A DNA stretch of 64,000 bases from Vicugna pacos (taxonomy: Eukaryota > Chordata > Mammalia > Artiodactyla > Camelidae): contig NC_132995.1 in the NCBI RefSeq assembly GCF_048564905.1, positions 8,320,501 to 8,384,500 of the forward strand, written 5' to 3'. Position numbers and translations under genes: made by a program. The notes beneath the pieces are model-generated. The model did no database searches. It was not told the origin of the DNA and saw only the letters and a program-made list of their open reading frames with translations. This document shows positions 9,335 to 23,178 of this stretch, one piece after another; positions within the stretch are counted from its first letter, which is position 1, and each line of letters opens with the position of its first letter.

Positions 9335-9535
9335 ACTCATAATAATACATTTTTCTTGAGCAACTATTTTGTCCCTGACCTGGTGCCTTTTTTCTTTTGA
9401 TCCTTACAACCCCTCCTAAACAAATATTATTCTCATTTTCAGGATGAGGAAAACTGAGGTCAAAATTGGCCGCAGAGCTACGAAGTGACAGAGCTTTGAA
9501 TCCCTCAGTTTCCTTAGATTCCAACCCCACTCTTA
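9335..9535 (+). repeat. MIR SINE
   Basis: GAGCAACTATTTTGTCCCTG, GATCCTTACAACCCCTCC, GGATGAGGAAAACTGAGGTC and GCAGAGCTACGAAGTGACAG follow the MIR consensus order. Confidence 0.7.
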
Positions 9536-9967
9536 AGACTCTTTTATTTGCCCTGTTGCCTGGGTGGGTTGGGGATGGGAAGCAAGGTTGGTAGGAAGTC
9601 CCTGAAGACTTCTCTTCCAGGTGACATTTGTAACCTTGGCACTGTCACTAGATTTAGCTTCAGTCTCAAGTGTCCAGAAATCAGATCCCTGTCTAGAAAG
9701 AACAGAATATAAATCATTCACAGTCTTGAACCAGATACCATTGGGTTAGTTGATAGCACATAGTAGGTCCTCAACAAATACAGCAGGAAGCAGCCTTATG
9801 GTCCACACTCTGCCCGCATAATTGGATCACCCCTACCTCCTACCCTCCTCAGTCCAAAATCTGAAGGTGGTTTGGTGAATGTGGAAGCAAAGCTGGAAGT
9901 TAGCGGTCATATAGTTGAAGAATCACTCATTCATCCATTCATTCATTCATGTGGCATATTTCTCTAA

Positions 9968-10135
9968 CATAGTGATTCTCAAATCGGGTTGCACATTAGA
10001 ATCACTGGAGAGAGTTTTAGAAATTCCAGTTTCCTGAGTCCAACCTACTGGATCAGAATGTCTTAGGGTGGGGGTTGGGTACTACATTAAAAAATCTTCC
10101 CAAATGACTCTGACAGAGATGATCGTTAGTGTGGC
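9968..10135 (+). mobile_element. MER5A DNA transposon remnant
   Basis: TAGTGATTCTCAAATC, CACATTAGAATCACTGGAGA, CTGGATCAGAATGTC and CCCAAATGACTCTGACAG match MER5A over nearly its whole length. Confidence 0.8.
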
Positions 10136-10289
10136 TGGGCAGAAGTAAGGGAGGAACTGAGTGTCCCCAAAGGAATATGGCCAGCTGGAGGTCCCCCAGT
10201 ACCTGCCAAGAGCCAGATTGGAAATTAGAGTTTTTCCAACTTTAGCAACATAGACAATCCCTTTAAAGGGGAGGGGAGGACTCTCAAAT

Positions 10290-10760
10290 TGAATAGTGTC
10301 TACCCAAAGATTTCACGTCCCAATCTCTGGAATTTGGAAATGTTGCTTTAGTTGGAAAAAGGGTCTTTGCAGATGTAACTAAGGATTTGAGATGAGATTG
10401 TCATGGATTATCTGGGTGGACCCTAACTGCCATCAAAGAGTGTCCTTATAAGAGAGAAGCAGTAGAAGACAACCTAGACACAGAGAAGACGTACAGAGTC
10501 GGAGGAGGTCATGTGAAGATGGAGGCAGAGACTAGAGTGATGGGGCCACAAGCCCAGGGACACCTCGAGTACCCAGAAACCTGAAAAGGGAAGGAAGTCT
10601 TCTCCCCTAGAGCCTGTAGAGGGATCTCAGCCTTGCCCACCGCTTGATTTGGGACTTTTTGCAGGCAGGACTGTGAGAGAATAAATCGCTCTTGTTCTGA
10701 GTCAGCTGGTCTGTGGTTATTTGTTACAGCAGCCACAGGACACTGATCTAGACTTCCTAG
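10290..10760 (+). mobile_element. MLT1-type LTR (ERVL-MaLR fossil)
   Basis: Solo LTR on the plus strand with the MLT1 marks in order: GGGTCTTTGCAGATGTAACT, ATCTGGGTGGACCCTAA, GTGTCCTTATAAGAG, GAGAATAAATCG and ATTTGTTACAGCAGCCACAG. Diverged and very old, predating the split of the placental orders. Confidence 0.85.
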
Positions 10761-11084
10761 TGTGGCTACTAATTCCCCAGACACTCTAATGAAGAAATCT
10801 CCAAATGAAAATATTCAAGTTTTATTCCTTGACCTTATCTCTCAAGAATAATTGTCCTTGAAATGAAAGAATTCCTGTGCATTGTCCTGACCCCCAGGAA
10901 TCAGTTTTGGATGATGGGAACCTTGGAAGTGTTTGAAAATGCCCCCTCCCTAGTCTGCGGAGCTTCAATCTGCTGCCTGCCCCTTGTCGCTAGCCTCACA
11001 CCAGGTCAATCCAATGGTTAGACCTCCCTTCTCTCAGGATCTAGTAAGCCTTTGGTATTTACACATCTCACACTGAACTTTTCC

Positions 11085-11215
11085 TTAAAGTTGCCTCACC
11101 CTTCCTGAGCACTCACTCTGACATCTTTTTGAGTCTTCATGACCACCCTCAGCAATAGGTACTATCGCTATCAACCCATTTCACAGATGAGAAAATTGAG
11201 GCAGCACACCTTCAG
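11085..11215 (+). repeat. MIR fragment
   Basis: CCTGAGCACTCACTCTGACA, AATAGGTACTATCGCTATCA and TTCACAGATGAGAAAATTGAGG. Confidence 0.7.
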
Positions 11216-11252
11216 ACTGCCCTACTCTTTATTTCATTAAAAAAAAAAGTCA

Positions 11253-11416
11253 GTAGGGAGGGTATAGCTCTGTGGTAGAGCGCGTGCTTAGCATGCCTGA
11301 GCTCCTCAGTTCAATCCCCAGTACCTCCAATTAAAAAATCAATCAATCAATCTAATTACCTCCCCCTCAAAAAAGAAAAAAAGCTTTAAAAAGGAAAATT
11401 TAAAAAAGAACACCAA
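11253..11416 (+). mobile_element. Camelid tRNA-Ala SINE
   Basis: GGGAGGGTATAGCTC to AATCCCCAGTACCTCC followed by (AATC)n, CTAATTACCTCCCC and an A-rich tail. TSD CATTAAAAAAAAGTCA, with A-run length difference, at 11235-11252 and 11417-11432. Confidence 0.9.
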
Positions 11417-11434
11417 CATTAAAAAAAAGTCAAC

Positions 11435-12000
11435 CTTATTGAAAGTATACTTTATATCTTAGACAATGTAAGTTTGTGGTAAGTTTTAGAGTCACCATCA
11501 CCACAACCAAGATATAGGTCACTTCCATCACCCTGAAGAGTTTCCTCATGCCCTTTGTGGCAGTCCTTTTCTGCCTTCCCCCAGTCACCGATCTGATTTC
11601 TGGCCCTCAAGTGTTGCTTTTTCTAGAGTTTTGTGTAAAAAAAAATCATATAGCATCTGTTGTTTTCTTCTGGCTTCTTTCACTCAGCAAGTGATTTGGA
11701 GATTCATCTGTGTTGCTCTGTGTATCTGTAGTTCATTCCTTTTTTAAAAAAAAAATTTAATGGAGGTACTGGGGGTTGAACCCAGGATCTCTTGCATGCT
11801 AAGCATGCGCTCTACCACTGAGCTATGCCCACCCTCCTGTAGTTCATTCCTTTTATTTGCTATGTAATAATTTATTATGTGAATACTTTACAAGTGGTCT
11901 ACCCATTCACTTGTCAGTGGACACTGGGTTGCAGCAGCGTTATGACTAAAGCTGCTATGATTATTTCAGAGCCTATGTTTCTCACTGCAAGGTGTACACT
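11435..12000 (-). mobile_element. Old L1 (L1M) fragment, split by a SINE
   Basis: Minus-strand L1 ORF2/3' text: TTTTGTGTAAAAAAAAATCA, GGCTTCTTTCACTCAGCAAG, GAGATTCATCTGTGTTGCTC, then TACCCATTCACTTGTCAGTG and GGACACTGGGTTGCAGCAG. Interrupted at 11745-11836 by a SINE. Confidence 0.7.
11745..11836 (-). mobile_element. Camelid tRNA-Ala SINE nested in L1
   Basis: Minus-strand copy with TGGAGGTACTGGGGGTTGAA, GCATGCTAAGCATGCGCTCT and CACTGAGCTATGCCCACCC. TSD CTGTAGTTCATTCCTTTT at 11726-11743 and 11837-11854; the copied bases belong to the older L1. Confidence 0.92.
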
Positions 12001-12009
12001 CTCTGTGTT

Positions 12010-12160
12010 GCAAAGAACCTTTAAGGGTGGGTAGTATTAGCCCCACTTTACAGATGAAGAAACTGAGGCCCAGAGAGGTGAAGTCAGCTCCCTGAAGGCA
12101 CACAGCTAATTGGTGGCAGAGTCAAGATTTGAATCTAGCCCTGGGCAGCTCCAAATCCTT
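12010..12160 (+). repeat. MIR fragment
   Basis: CACTTTACAGATGAAGAAACTGAGG, AGGCACACAGCTAATTGGTG and CAAGATTTGAATCTAGCCCT. Confidence 0.8.
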
Positions 12161-12474
12161 TGACACTCCTGTCGTGTGTCTTGTTGTTGCCAAGGCACAG
12201 TGGGTATTGTCTCCTGAAGGGCATTACCCTGGTGGATTGACCCATTTGCCTTTCTTCAGCATCTCAGTTTTCATAACACCCTTTTGTCAGCCCTCAGAGA
12301 ATATATTGTCTCCTGAGGGAACTAGGCCCATGTTTATCAAGTTCAGGAATCTGAGCCCTAAAACCAGGCTGATGTGTTCTTTGTCAACGCAAAACACAAC
12401 TATCACTGGACCCAAGATCCCAACAGCCAACCCAACAGCTTCTGCCTCTCAGCCACTGCGCTAAGTTGTTTCTG

Positions 12475-12640
12475 TGTCTTAACAGATTTACTTCTCCCCC
12501 AAAGCTGGTGAAATATCCCCATTTTACAGATAAGCAACCCGAGGCACAAGGAGGTCAAGTGGCTTGCTCTCAAGCTCCCACTCTGGGAAATGAAGGAGCC
12601 AGGACTCAAACCCAGCCATCTGTCTGTCCATTACTCCTCT
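12475..12640 (+). repeat. MIR fragment
   Basis: CCCCATTTTACAGATAAGCA, GAGGTCAAGTGGCTTGCTC and CAGGACTCAAACCCAGCC. Confidence 0.75.
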
Positions 12641-12749
12641 TCACCTCCAAACCTCCATAAACAAGACAGGTGTCTGCTGCCTGTTGCCTGGTGAGCAAGT
12701 TGATGAGAGGAATTTCATACCTAGTTCCGCTCTGCACTTACACAGACAT

Positions 12750-13240
12750 TTATCTGTTGTAAGTTTATCACTGTATTAACAGAGTATTTTATTTCCTGTA
12801 CTCTTATGCTTTGACATCTGGGACTTGATGCTCCTCCCAGGGTTAGGCAGTTACTGGAGAAAGGGAACAATGCTTGCTCTTGAATGTGTTTTTTAAATGC
12901 AAGCCAATCGACCAATCCGAGCCCACACCCCCACCTATCTCCTTTATCAGGCCCTCACACTCTGGGCCACCATCCACCTGCCTTATCCACCCAGGGCCAG
13001 CTCCCAGACAACTAGGGGTGCCCCTTAACCCCAGAGCCTGCTGAAATGATTCAAACTAGCCAATTCTCAGCCTACCCACCCTGTCTCACCCACTCCTTCC
13101 CCACAGAAACCACAATAAATGCTCTTGTCCATGGTTCCCTGTCTCCCTCACCCTCTGCCTCTGGACAGACCTGGTGCTTCCTCGGGTAGCCTCCCCCATG
13201 GTGTAACATGTCCCCTTCTCTTGGGGTCTGTGTTGGGGCA
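12750..13240 (+). mobile_element. Possible LTR fossil, family unresolved
   Basis: A CACAATAAATGCTCTTGTCC poly(A)-signal block followed by a CT-rich stretch and GTGTAACATGTCCCCTTCTC looks like the R/U5 end of an old LTR. I cannot name the family, and the left border is a guess. Confidence 0.3.
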
Positions 13241-13244
13241 CAGA

Positions 13245-13400
13245 CTCTGGTCAGAAAAACCTGGTTTCAATTTATCTTGAGCTTTCTTGCATGGCTTTAG
13301 GCAAGTCACTTAACCTCTTTGAGCGTCACTGTCTTCAGCCAGAGAATGAGAAGAAGATCATGATAAAAGTACAGTTCATAATCACTTATCTCCTCTTCTG
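13245..13400 (-). repeat. MIR fragment
   Basis: TTTAGGCAAGTCACTTAACC, TCTTTGAGCGTCACTGTCTT and CAGCCAGAGAATGAGAAGA are the reverse of MIR. Confidence 0.7.
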
Positions 13401-15720
13401 AAATCCAAAAAGTTCTGAAAGAAAAAAAATTACAAAAAAAAGAATTGGAAGCAAGATCTAGAGATGAGGCTACTTCTGGTCTTAATTTATTTCACTTAGT
13501 GTCAATATCCTAATGTCCCTACTATTAGAATCACCAATGAATTTAATTACAGGAGCTGCCCAAACCCCTCTGTGGGGTGAATTACACAAAGAAGATACAG
13601 TCATTGTATCACTTTTCTAAAATCCAGACCTCTCTGAATTTTGAAACACATCTGGCCGGAGAGTTTGGGATCCAGAATTGTGGACCTCCAACACCATACC
13701 TCCAGGGACGGGAAGATACAATGAAGTAATGAGTATGAAGGACTTTGCACAGTGCCTGGAACAGCTGGTATCGTTTCTATTCTAGATAAACTGTTTCACC
13801 TTTCCCATCAGTCACTGGAAGCCTGAGGGATAGAAAAGAACTGTGTGTCTTGTGTCTTCTTCTCCGTGAGCTCTGATAACACCACTTTTTGAAACAGTGC
13901 AGCCCTGGAAAACATCAGTCAACTCATAGAAGTGGTTTTCATGATTTTTTTTTAGCATATAGATTAACTTAATTTGTTTTCCAAATTAAATCTACTGTGG
14001 AGTCTTCCAATATATCAAATAGCAGGCTATAATTGTATTAGCATACATTTACTTCATAAGCTCATATATGTACAATATAGCATGAACTACAAAGAACAAT
14101 GAAGAGTTTTCATTAAACTATGTTTGAAAATGGGGGTTTACAAAGGCCAGCTGCAGCCTTCAGCACATCCAATTTACTTTCGGTTTGCTGTGTGCCAGCC
14201 ATGTCTTGATCCACGTAGATAAGTAGCTTCAAATGGTAACCCGTTTTATGCAACAGCTTGTTTTGCAATCTCAGGAAATTCTTCCACTGGTCCAGAAAAA
14301 CTCCAAAGAGAAGTGGTCTGAGATTTGGGTTTTATGGGCAACCCTGAACAACCACTCACAGTATGGATACAAACGTGAACATTGTATGTGAAACACCCCA
14401 AGCCCACAAGAAGCACAAAACACGGTCTTAATACTGCAGTATGATGATCGGAAATGTTACCCTGTCCTTTGTTATTATACAACGATTGTGCCTTGATGGG
14501 AGACTAGCACGCCACGAAGGAATGTACCTGAGATTTGTGTAGCATTTATTCAAACTGAGGAAATAATGAACCAAGTTGTATAATATTCTGAGTGAGGACA
14601 CCCAAGCTAGAAATTCACAAGGAATACAGAGATCAGTAGAAACATACAAACTCCTAGACCATGGATGCACTTGTAAGAAGTTCCAGTATATGTGTGGGGA
14701 TGGCAGGAAAAGCTTTATCCCAACCATTGCGCAAAGAAAAAAGCTGTTGAAGCTGATGGTAGAGAACCAGCTTGGTGAAATGGACAAAAATCAGAGTCTT
14801 CCAGGTTTTAGGTGATGTCAAAGCAAGTGAACTCTTGAAATTCCTCTGTCTTGACATCTGCTGCGAATGCAAGGACCTAAGGGGAGTTTCTGACTGCCTG
14901 AGGGTGGGTTGCTTGTCTGCACCCTGGCTGCCAAAGTGGGGCTATAGTGAAGGAACTTCCATCTTTTGGCTTTGCAAGAGGGGCAAAATAGAGTAGCTTT
15001 GCAGAAATAAGAAAGGGAGTTGGATGCTGGAATTCACAGACAAGACTGATGCCCACCACGGTAATACACTGGGGATCTCCACTACTACAATTTGGTAGGT
15101 AACAATCTGAGCCTGTTTCTCTGTGTATAGATTGTATTCTTTAAAATTGCATTTTAGAAAAGAAGTTCAGCTCAAACATTCGCAAATCCCTAAACTAATG
15201 GAAATTTGCAAACTCACAGGTCAGATGTCCTGAACAAGAGCTCTGTCTACCCAGGGACATATGGATTTTACTCGATTGGCTTTTTTGTTGTGGTTTTTCT
15301 TCACCGTTACAGGGGACTTGTAGACTTTGGGATTATATGTTGTTAATCGATAATTCTTGAAGGTGACCTCTTAATTATCTCCTTTTGGAACATTCCCTGG
15401 AAGGCTCGCCTTTTGTTCTTTAGAGTGGAGCACAAGTTAGAGCTTCTGGGATTTAATTTGGGGAGACCCCTATCCTCACCCCAGGTGCTAATCAGAGCAG
15501 AAAAGACTCAGTCTGACCATCTCTGTAAGGGAGAATCAGCGTGTAGAGAACAGTGACAGCTTTTTTTCAGAGTCACACAGAGCAGTGAGGTCCTCAGACA
15601 TGGTGAGGAGGCAGGTCAATTTCTAGCCATGGTTTCTTCCTGCCACGTGCAGAAGAGTGGCCCACTCCTGACAAGTTTGTGCCAGAGGTACATTCGCGAT
15701 ACATCCTTATAAAAGACAAA
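13401..15720. other. Intergenic stretch without a recognised feature
   Basis: A short open frame at 14576-14815 (79 codons, rich in Lys and Cys) has no recognisable domain and no convincing splice sites. AT-rich, unremarkable DNA otherwise; probably old eroded repeats. Confidence 0.4.
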
Positions 15721-15779
15721 CAACGGTTCTATACTTTGCTATGACAGGATATCCAGCAGAGCCCAAAGCTGGAGAGGGC

Positions 15780-16135
15780 TGGGTGTCCTCCTCCCAGCAC
15801 ACATCCAGCAAGAGGGGCTGTCCCCAGCGTCAGGCCGCCGGGTATGGCGAAGCGGATGGTGGCTTTTCTCCTCAACACCCATCTCCCTGACACGTTCTTC
15901 CTGCTTAGCTTTTCCTTAACTCTGGTAACAGACCTTCTGTCAAACCTTGGAATTCCGGACCCTATTTCTCTTCGATTTCCCGCAAACACCTGTTTACGCA
16001 GGCGCCGGAAGCAAGCCGCGGTCTCCATGGCAACAGTCTGACGCGCTGCTTGGCTCCGACAGCGACTGCGCAGCTGCTCTCGCGGGGTCTCCGGGTTATT
16101 AGACGTATGCTGATCTTTGAGACCCTTCCTCACCC
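15780..16135 (-). promoter_or_regulatory. CpG-rich promoter-like patch with ETS and X-box-like motifs
   Basis: CpG-enriched with an ETS/GABP-like CCGGAAG at 16005-16011 and GCGGTCTCCATGGCAAC at 16018-16034. The text after the motif (GACGCGCT) also matches the patch at 8.15 kb, so the two are probably duplicates. No coding sequence follows on the minus strand, so it may be an orphan promoter. Confidence 0.5.
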
Positions 16136-17088
<953 letters not shown>

Positions 17089-17122
17089 TCACACTTTCTG
17101 GCAGGCAGCTCTCTGGGGCCCG

Positions 17123-17635
<513 letters not shown>

Positions 17636-17979
17636 CTAAGGAAGAGAGAGGCCTTCCGGGGCCCAATCTGTCCACCTCCGTCAAGGATGCTCAGGCCCTG
17701 CACAGTGTCTAGCTTTCTGTCACTTTCCTCTGAGGGGGCTTTTGGGAATTCCTAGGGACTTACGCAGAGTGAAGCAGGGCTATCTGCCAGCAGGCTCGTG
17801 GATCTTGAGTCCTAGGCAAGGCGACACCATTGAGGATCTTAAGATGCTGTTCCTTCCTTCTTGGCGGTTGTCTTCAAAGGTCTCGCAGGCCCTGGCAATC
17901 TCAGCAGACCTGGGACTGCTGATCGCCCTGTGTCTTTTGTCACCGGAGTGTCGCGGGTGGGTGCCCTGCAGGCAGGGCG

Positions 17980-18200
17980 GCTAGTTCTTGCCGCTGGCCC
18001 AAAAACTGCCCTCACTGCCCTGTGGCCTGGCTAGGACAAGAATGTGACCGCCGCACTTGCTCCCGCAGTGACGTCACCTTCTCCTTCCTCTCTGCGCCCC
18101 GCGGTCACCATGGCAACCGCTAGAGCAACGCCTCTGCCATTGGCCTGGGTCAGCCGCATTGAAATCAAGAGTCTGAGGGGGTCATTCAGGGGTGAGGGGT
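17980..18200 (-). promoter_or_regulatory. Promoter of PNMA8C-like gene: CRE plus perfect X-box
   Basis: CpG-rich patch with a consensus CRE, TGACGTCA (18069-18076), and GCGGTCACCATGGCAAC (18101-18117). The 14-bp core GTCACC-AT-GGCAAC fits the RFX consensus GTNRCC(N0-3)RGYAAC exactly. It lies about 0.5 kb upstream of the PNMA8C-like frame. CREM/CREB plus RFX sites together are common in testis and neural promoters; that use here is inference. Confidence 0.6.
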
Positions 18201-18359
18201 CAGCCTCCCACCTTCAGATCTACCTTCTCTTCTCTCCTCAGAAAACAGTTGATTCTAGGGGACAGGGAAGATACAAGATGAGCTTAGAACAGTTTTGGGG
18301 TCAGAAAGTAAGGAAATGCTCAAAGAATGATGACAACAGGTGAAGGACACAGAGCCAGC

Positions 18360-19330
18360 TTGAAGGGTTCCCATTGGCCGAATCTGGGACAATTTGAGCA
18401 TCAGCGTTAAAAATGAGAGCAACAGATCATAACTCCTTGAATAAAATAAGTATCTGTATTAAGTGGTTGAATTTTTACCAGTCTATGAGTTAGATACTGT
18501 TTGATTTAGTTGCTCATTCATTCAACAAATACTGAATTACAGCTTAAACACGGAAAAACTTATGATTATTTACTGTGTGCAACATTTTGCTTTGTCTTTT
18601 TTATGCTTCATGATTGTCATGGCCATAAGTTGATTATTTTTGCAATAGATGCAGCACAATGTTAGCCTAGCATCTATTGAGAAACTTCTCTCTCTCTCTT
18701 AAATGTCAAAGATGCTTCCCCAACTCGCAAAGTCTTTCCTCCTCTGGGTCATCTTGAGAGCAGACCAGACAAGTGAATGCTTGAACTTGAGGGCATGACT
18801 GGCAGGGACCTGGGGATGAGCCAGGATGGGAAACTTCCTTTAACTGAGAATCAACCTGGACTTCATATTTGGGCTGTCTGTGAAACTTTACACCAGCACC
18901 TGACAATGCCGCCCCCATCCATCCATGAGCACCAGCACTGAATTGTGAGTGTGTTACATCAGTGAGAATGTGAGCAGTATCTGAGGAAGAGTGGATGGTG
19001 ATAGAATGACCTTGGACAGTGCCTTGGGGAGATCCATTGTTGGCTGGTGGGAAATGTTTAAGTCAGGGACCACCAACTGCAAACCTAACATGGCAATGTG
19101 GTCTTCAGATTGGTTTCATTTGGCCAACGCTATTTTCCAAACAGTTGAATCCATAGCCAACTTTTAAATTCCAAATTTATAAGAAATTACAGATTTCTAG
19201 CTTCCCTTAAAAATGAGAGACTCTATCAAAATCAACCCTCATTCTCACCTAGTTAAAATCTGTTGGGGTTGAGAAGCTTTGCCTCCCTTTAGATTGAGCA
19301 CCTGCTCTCTAATTTTCCACAGACTCCTCT
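18360..19330. other. Intergenic stretch without a recognised gene
   Basis: AT-rich non-coding DNA. A CATTCATTCAACAAATACTGA block near 18510-18535 is the start of an old interspersed repeat; the rest is not recognised. Confidence 0.4.
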
Positions 19331-19354
19331 AGCCCCTGTTGTACCACCTGCCAT

Positions 19355-20415
19355 TTATGACAACGTGGATTGACCTTGAGCGTATTATGCTAAGTAAAAT
19401 AAGTCAGACAAAGAAAGACAAATACCATATGATCTCACTTCTATGTGAAATCTTAAAAAAAAAAAACCCAACAACCCAATCCAAAAATGGGCAGAAGACC
19501 TAAATAAATGTTTCTCCAAAGAAGACATAAAAATGACAAATAGGCACTGAAAAAGTGCTCAAGGTCGCCAATTATCAGAGAAATGCAAATCAAAACTACA
19601 ATAAGGTATCACGTCACACCGTTCAGAATGGCTATCGTTAAAAAATCCACAAATGATAAATGCAGAGAGGGTGGGGAGAAAAGCAAGCTCTCCTACATGG
19701 TTGGCTGGAATGTAATTTGGTGCAGCCACTATGGAAAACAGTGTGGAGATTTCTTTAAAAACTCAAAATAGAGTTACGGTGTGATCTGGACACATTTCCA
19801 GAGGGAGCTCTACTTAGAAAAGATACACGCACCCTAATGTTCATAGCAGCACTACATACAATAGCCAAGACATGCAAGCAACCTAAATGTCCATTGACGG
19901 ATGACTGGATAAAGAAGTCGTGGTATATTTATATAATAGAATACTACTCAGTCATAAAAGAATAAAATAATGCCATTTGCAGCAACATGGATGGACCTGG
20001 AGATCATGAATCTAAGTGAAATAAGCCAGACTGAAAAATACCATGTGATATCACTTATACATGGAATCTAAAAAAAAAAAAGACACAAATGAACTTATTT
20101 TAAAAACAGAGACAGATTCACAGACATAGAAAACAAACTTGTTACCAGGGTAGAAGGGAAGTGGGAAGGGATAAATTGGGAGTTCGGGATTTGCAGATAC
20201 TAACTACTATACATAAAATAGATAAACAAGTTTCTACTGTATAGTACAGAGAACTAAAGTCAATATCTTGTAGTAACCTATAATGAAAAAGAATATGAAA
20301 AGGAATATATGTATGTACATGTGTGACTGAAATATTATGCTGTACACCAGAAATTGACACAACATTGTAAAGTGACTTGATTTCAATAGATAAATAAATA
20401 AAATGAAATGGAAAA
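19355..20415 (+). mobile_element. L1 3' end, two pieces
   Basis: ORF2 end and 3' UTR of L1 on the plus strand: AATGGGCAGAAGACCTAAAT, GAGAAATGCAAATCAAAACT, GCAGCCACTATGGAAAACAG, CTAAATGTCCATTGACGGAT, AACATGGATGGACCTGGAG and the camelid-type end ACACCAGAAATTGACACAACATT with an A-rich tail. A separate L1 end (GTGGATTGACCTTGAGCG, AAATACCATATGATCTCACTT) sits at 19360-19460. Confidence 0.85.
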
Positions 20416-20454
20416 AAAAAGAGAGAACAACAAGGTGGGCAAGAATTTAATCTC

Positions 20455-20640
20455 TAGAGGCCTAACCTGAGTTCAAGTTCCAACCTCCCCACTCCCTGGC
20501 TGGGCAACCTTAGACAAAGTCACTCAGGTCCGTGTCTGAAAATGGGCCGATACCGGACGAAGCCCCTCCCTCACCAGGCACCGCGAAGTTTCAGTGAGGT
20601 ACTCAGCACAAAGGACTCAGAATAGTACCCACCCCGAGAG
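20455..20640 (-). repeat. MIR fragment
   Basis: TGAGTTCAAGTTCCAACCTC, GGGCAACCTTAGACAAAGTC and GTCTGAAAATGGGCCGATAC are the reverse of MIR. Confidence 0.65.
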
Positions 20641-21171
20641 AGGTCCTCCTGTTCATTGTGCCAGTTATATTTTGTAATCATGTAAGTGCGCTCAAAAAGT
20701 TAAACGTCTGTAATAAAGAGGCTGACTCTCTTTTTGAGGTTTGACCATCGACAGCTTTTAGATCACCCGCCCCATGTCTGGGGAAGCTCACAGAAAGGTC
20801 CACTCACTCCTGCCCTTGGCAAAGGTCAAAATTTACAAACCCCCAGCCCAACCCACTGTAAAGGCCCAACCCACTCACTCCAGTTTTGTTCAAGCCACCA
20901 GACTGGCTTGTGCCTGCCCTGGACTCTCTGGAAAAATCCCAGCATGTGAGTCAGAAATCTGATACCCTCTTGGTGCTTGTGGCATCATCATCCTGATTTG
21001 AGGTGAGCCATTGATTTCCCCCAACCACAAAATCACCTTTTGTGGGGTAACTACAAAACTACCTCACTATAAAAAACGTGTGCTCATCCAGGCATCAGTC
21101 CTGTTTGTAACAACTGGAGACAAAAACTTGTAGGATGTCACAACAGGGAGAGAGTTAACTAACATCTATGG

Positions 21172-21465
21172 CACTGGTTCTCAGATTGTGTTTCCAGGCG
21201 CAGCTGCAGCAGCCTGGGTCCCCTCCCCAAAAACTGGTGACTCAGAACCCCAGAGAAAGGATAATGGTTCTTAATCTTGGCTACTCACTGAAATTCCTTG
21301 GGAAGCATTTTAAAAACTGGGATGCCCTGGCCTCACCCCCAGAGAATTTGAAGCTGGTGGTCTGGGGAGAGGAGTAGGCATCAATAATTTTAATAATTAA
21401 AAAATATTAATGATCAAAGCTCTCTGGGTGACTCTACCATGTGGCCAGGACTGAGAATAATTTCT
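21172..21465 (+). mobile_element. Two adjacent MER5-like DNA transposon remnants
   Basis: CACTGGTTCTCAGATTGTGT starts the first; AATGGTTCTTAATCTTGGCT, ACTCACTGAAATTCCTTGGG and CTCTGGGTGACTCTA mark the second, which is reordered by an AT-rich insert near 21380-21415. Confidence 0.55.
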
Positions 21466-21608
21466 GCTCCAAAATTCCCATTTCACAGGCAAGAAGGAAC
21501 TTGCTAAGTCCCCAGGGCAAATTGGTGACAGAGTGGAAGTAGAACCCAGCAGTCCTGATTCCCACTTAAAGCTTCTTTTCATTACATATGGCAGCCCCGA
21601 GCCCTGTT

Positions 21609-21609
21609 G

Positions 21610-21642
<33 letters not shown>

Positions 21643-21665
21643 GTTGTTGTTATTATTATTATTAC
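21609..21665 (+). repeat. (TTA)n microsatellite
   Basis: About 17 triplets of TTA with an internal (TTG)3 block. Confidence 0.95.
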
Positions 21666-21669
21666 TGTA

Positions 21670-22740
21670 TGCCATGGAAGGACTGATATGGCTTAACTTT
21701 AAAGGCGCCTGTATTTTTTTAATTAAAACCAACATTCTAATAAGCAAACTGTTCTGCAGTCAAATCTTAAAATGGTGTCCAGGTGGCAAAATTGTGGAGA
21801 ATTTTTCCATATTTATCGAGGTTTTTCTCTAGTAATTGTACATTACTTTTATAGTCAGATAAAGAATATCTAGATAAATGACACCGGAGGCAAGAAAAAA
21901 AACAAAACAAAACAAAAACAGGCAGACTAAGTAGGTGAGACGGCCATGGAGCATTTGAATGGAAACGCCAGCTCTAGCCAGGAGAAAAAAAAAGAAAAGA
22001 AAGATGTACAAATGATTCACTTTTCCCTTCAACCTCTAAGCTAAAAACCTTCCTGCTGTGTGAGTGGGTGGCCCCAGAGAGCAGCCTCATTCCTGCATAA
22101 ACCTTATTTCAGTTGAAATAAAATCTCTCTAGTCCTGGGCCAGATGTACATTTTTCATCAGGGTGACTCCTGTGTCTTAATGTCCTCCACATCCCAGTTC
22201 CTTGCACTTAGGGCTTACATATCTGTGATTTTTGTTCCCTCCACATGATATCTTCCAAGCCCACAAGAGAATATGATCTCTCTCTCTTCATACTGTTGCT
22301 TCAGTTTGGTTTACCAGTTGTCTTTCCGCCACGTTGCCATCTTCCAGTAGGTATTTATAACGTTTGGCGAACATCAACATACATTGAGAATTCAAAGAAT
22401 TCAAAGATAACAATACATTCCTTCTTTTAGAAAAATAAATAAAATTGTTCACTCTCTCTCTCTCTTTTTTTCCTTTGGTTAAGGGATTCCGATAAAAAAA
22501 CAAGATTAGTCACCAGCCAGGACTTTTCTCACCACGTGACCCTTTCCAGACATTAGGAAGAAATACGATCAGCCTCCACAACACACAAGAGAGAAGCCTT
22601 CACGTGACTGTGTTGTGCCTTTAGGTGATGAGGTTTTTTTTTTTTAATGCACACTTGCACTGCTCAGTTCAGATTTTCATGCGTGGAACATTCTAGAAAA
22701 TAGATGTAACATTGATTTCACTGCTGTACCCCGAATCTGT
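21670..22740. other. Intergenic stretch without a recognised gene
   Basis: AT-rich with a CT run near 22450-22475. I recognise neither coding sequence nor a repeat family here. Confidence 0.4.
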
Positions 22741-22744
22741 GACT

Positions 22745-23045
22745 TTTTTTTTTAAGTTGTGGAATATGTAATATGCATACAACTTGTGCCCCAAACACAG
22801 TTTAACAAATAAATATATGATGCTATGACCCATCAAGAAACAGTGTCTGCTCATCACAAACTCCTCCCTCCCCAGGGGGAAATAATATCCAGTTTTGTGA
22901 TAAACACTTCCCTGCTTTTCTGTAGATTTGTATGTTTATTACCAAACTATGCATCTCTCAACGCTATAGATTTGACTATTTTTGAACATTATATTAATGC
23001 AATCTTATCACATGGATTATTTTGCTGTGTGGTTGTTTTTATAGG
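22745..23045 (-). mobile_element. Old L1 (L1M) fragment
   Basis: AACACAGTTTAACAAATAAA, CAATTTGACTATTTTTGAACA-like text and ATTATTTTGCTGTGTGGTTG resemble the 3' part of L1M on the minus strand. Diverged. Confidence 0.45.
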
Positions 23046-23178
23046 AAAAATAAATTAAGCAAAGAAAAGGGACGTGGGCCTCCCAGTTTCTGGGCACGTT
23101 TCCTCACTTGGAATCTTGTTCCTTCTCTGAAGAGAGGTGGAGACAGCTGCCCAATTTTTTTGTGTTTTTTTTGGTCAG

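Noticed and set aside
14576-14815. 79-codon frame in the 14.5-kb region
   Set aside because: Composition is plausible, but there are no splice sites, no family match and no neighbouring exon.
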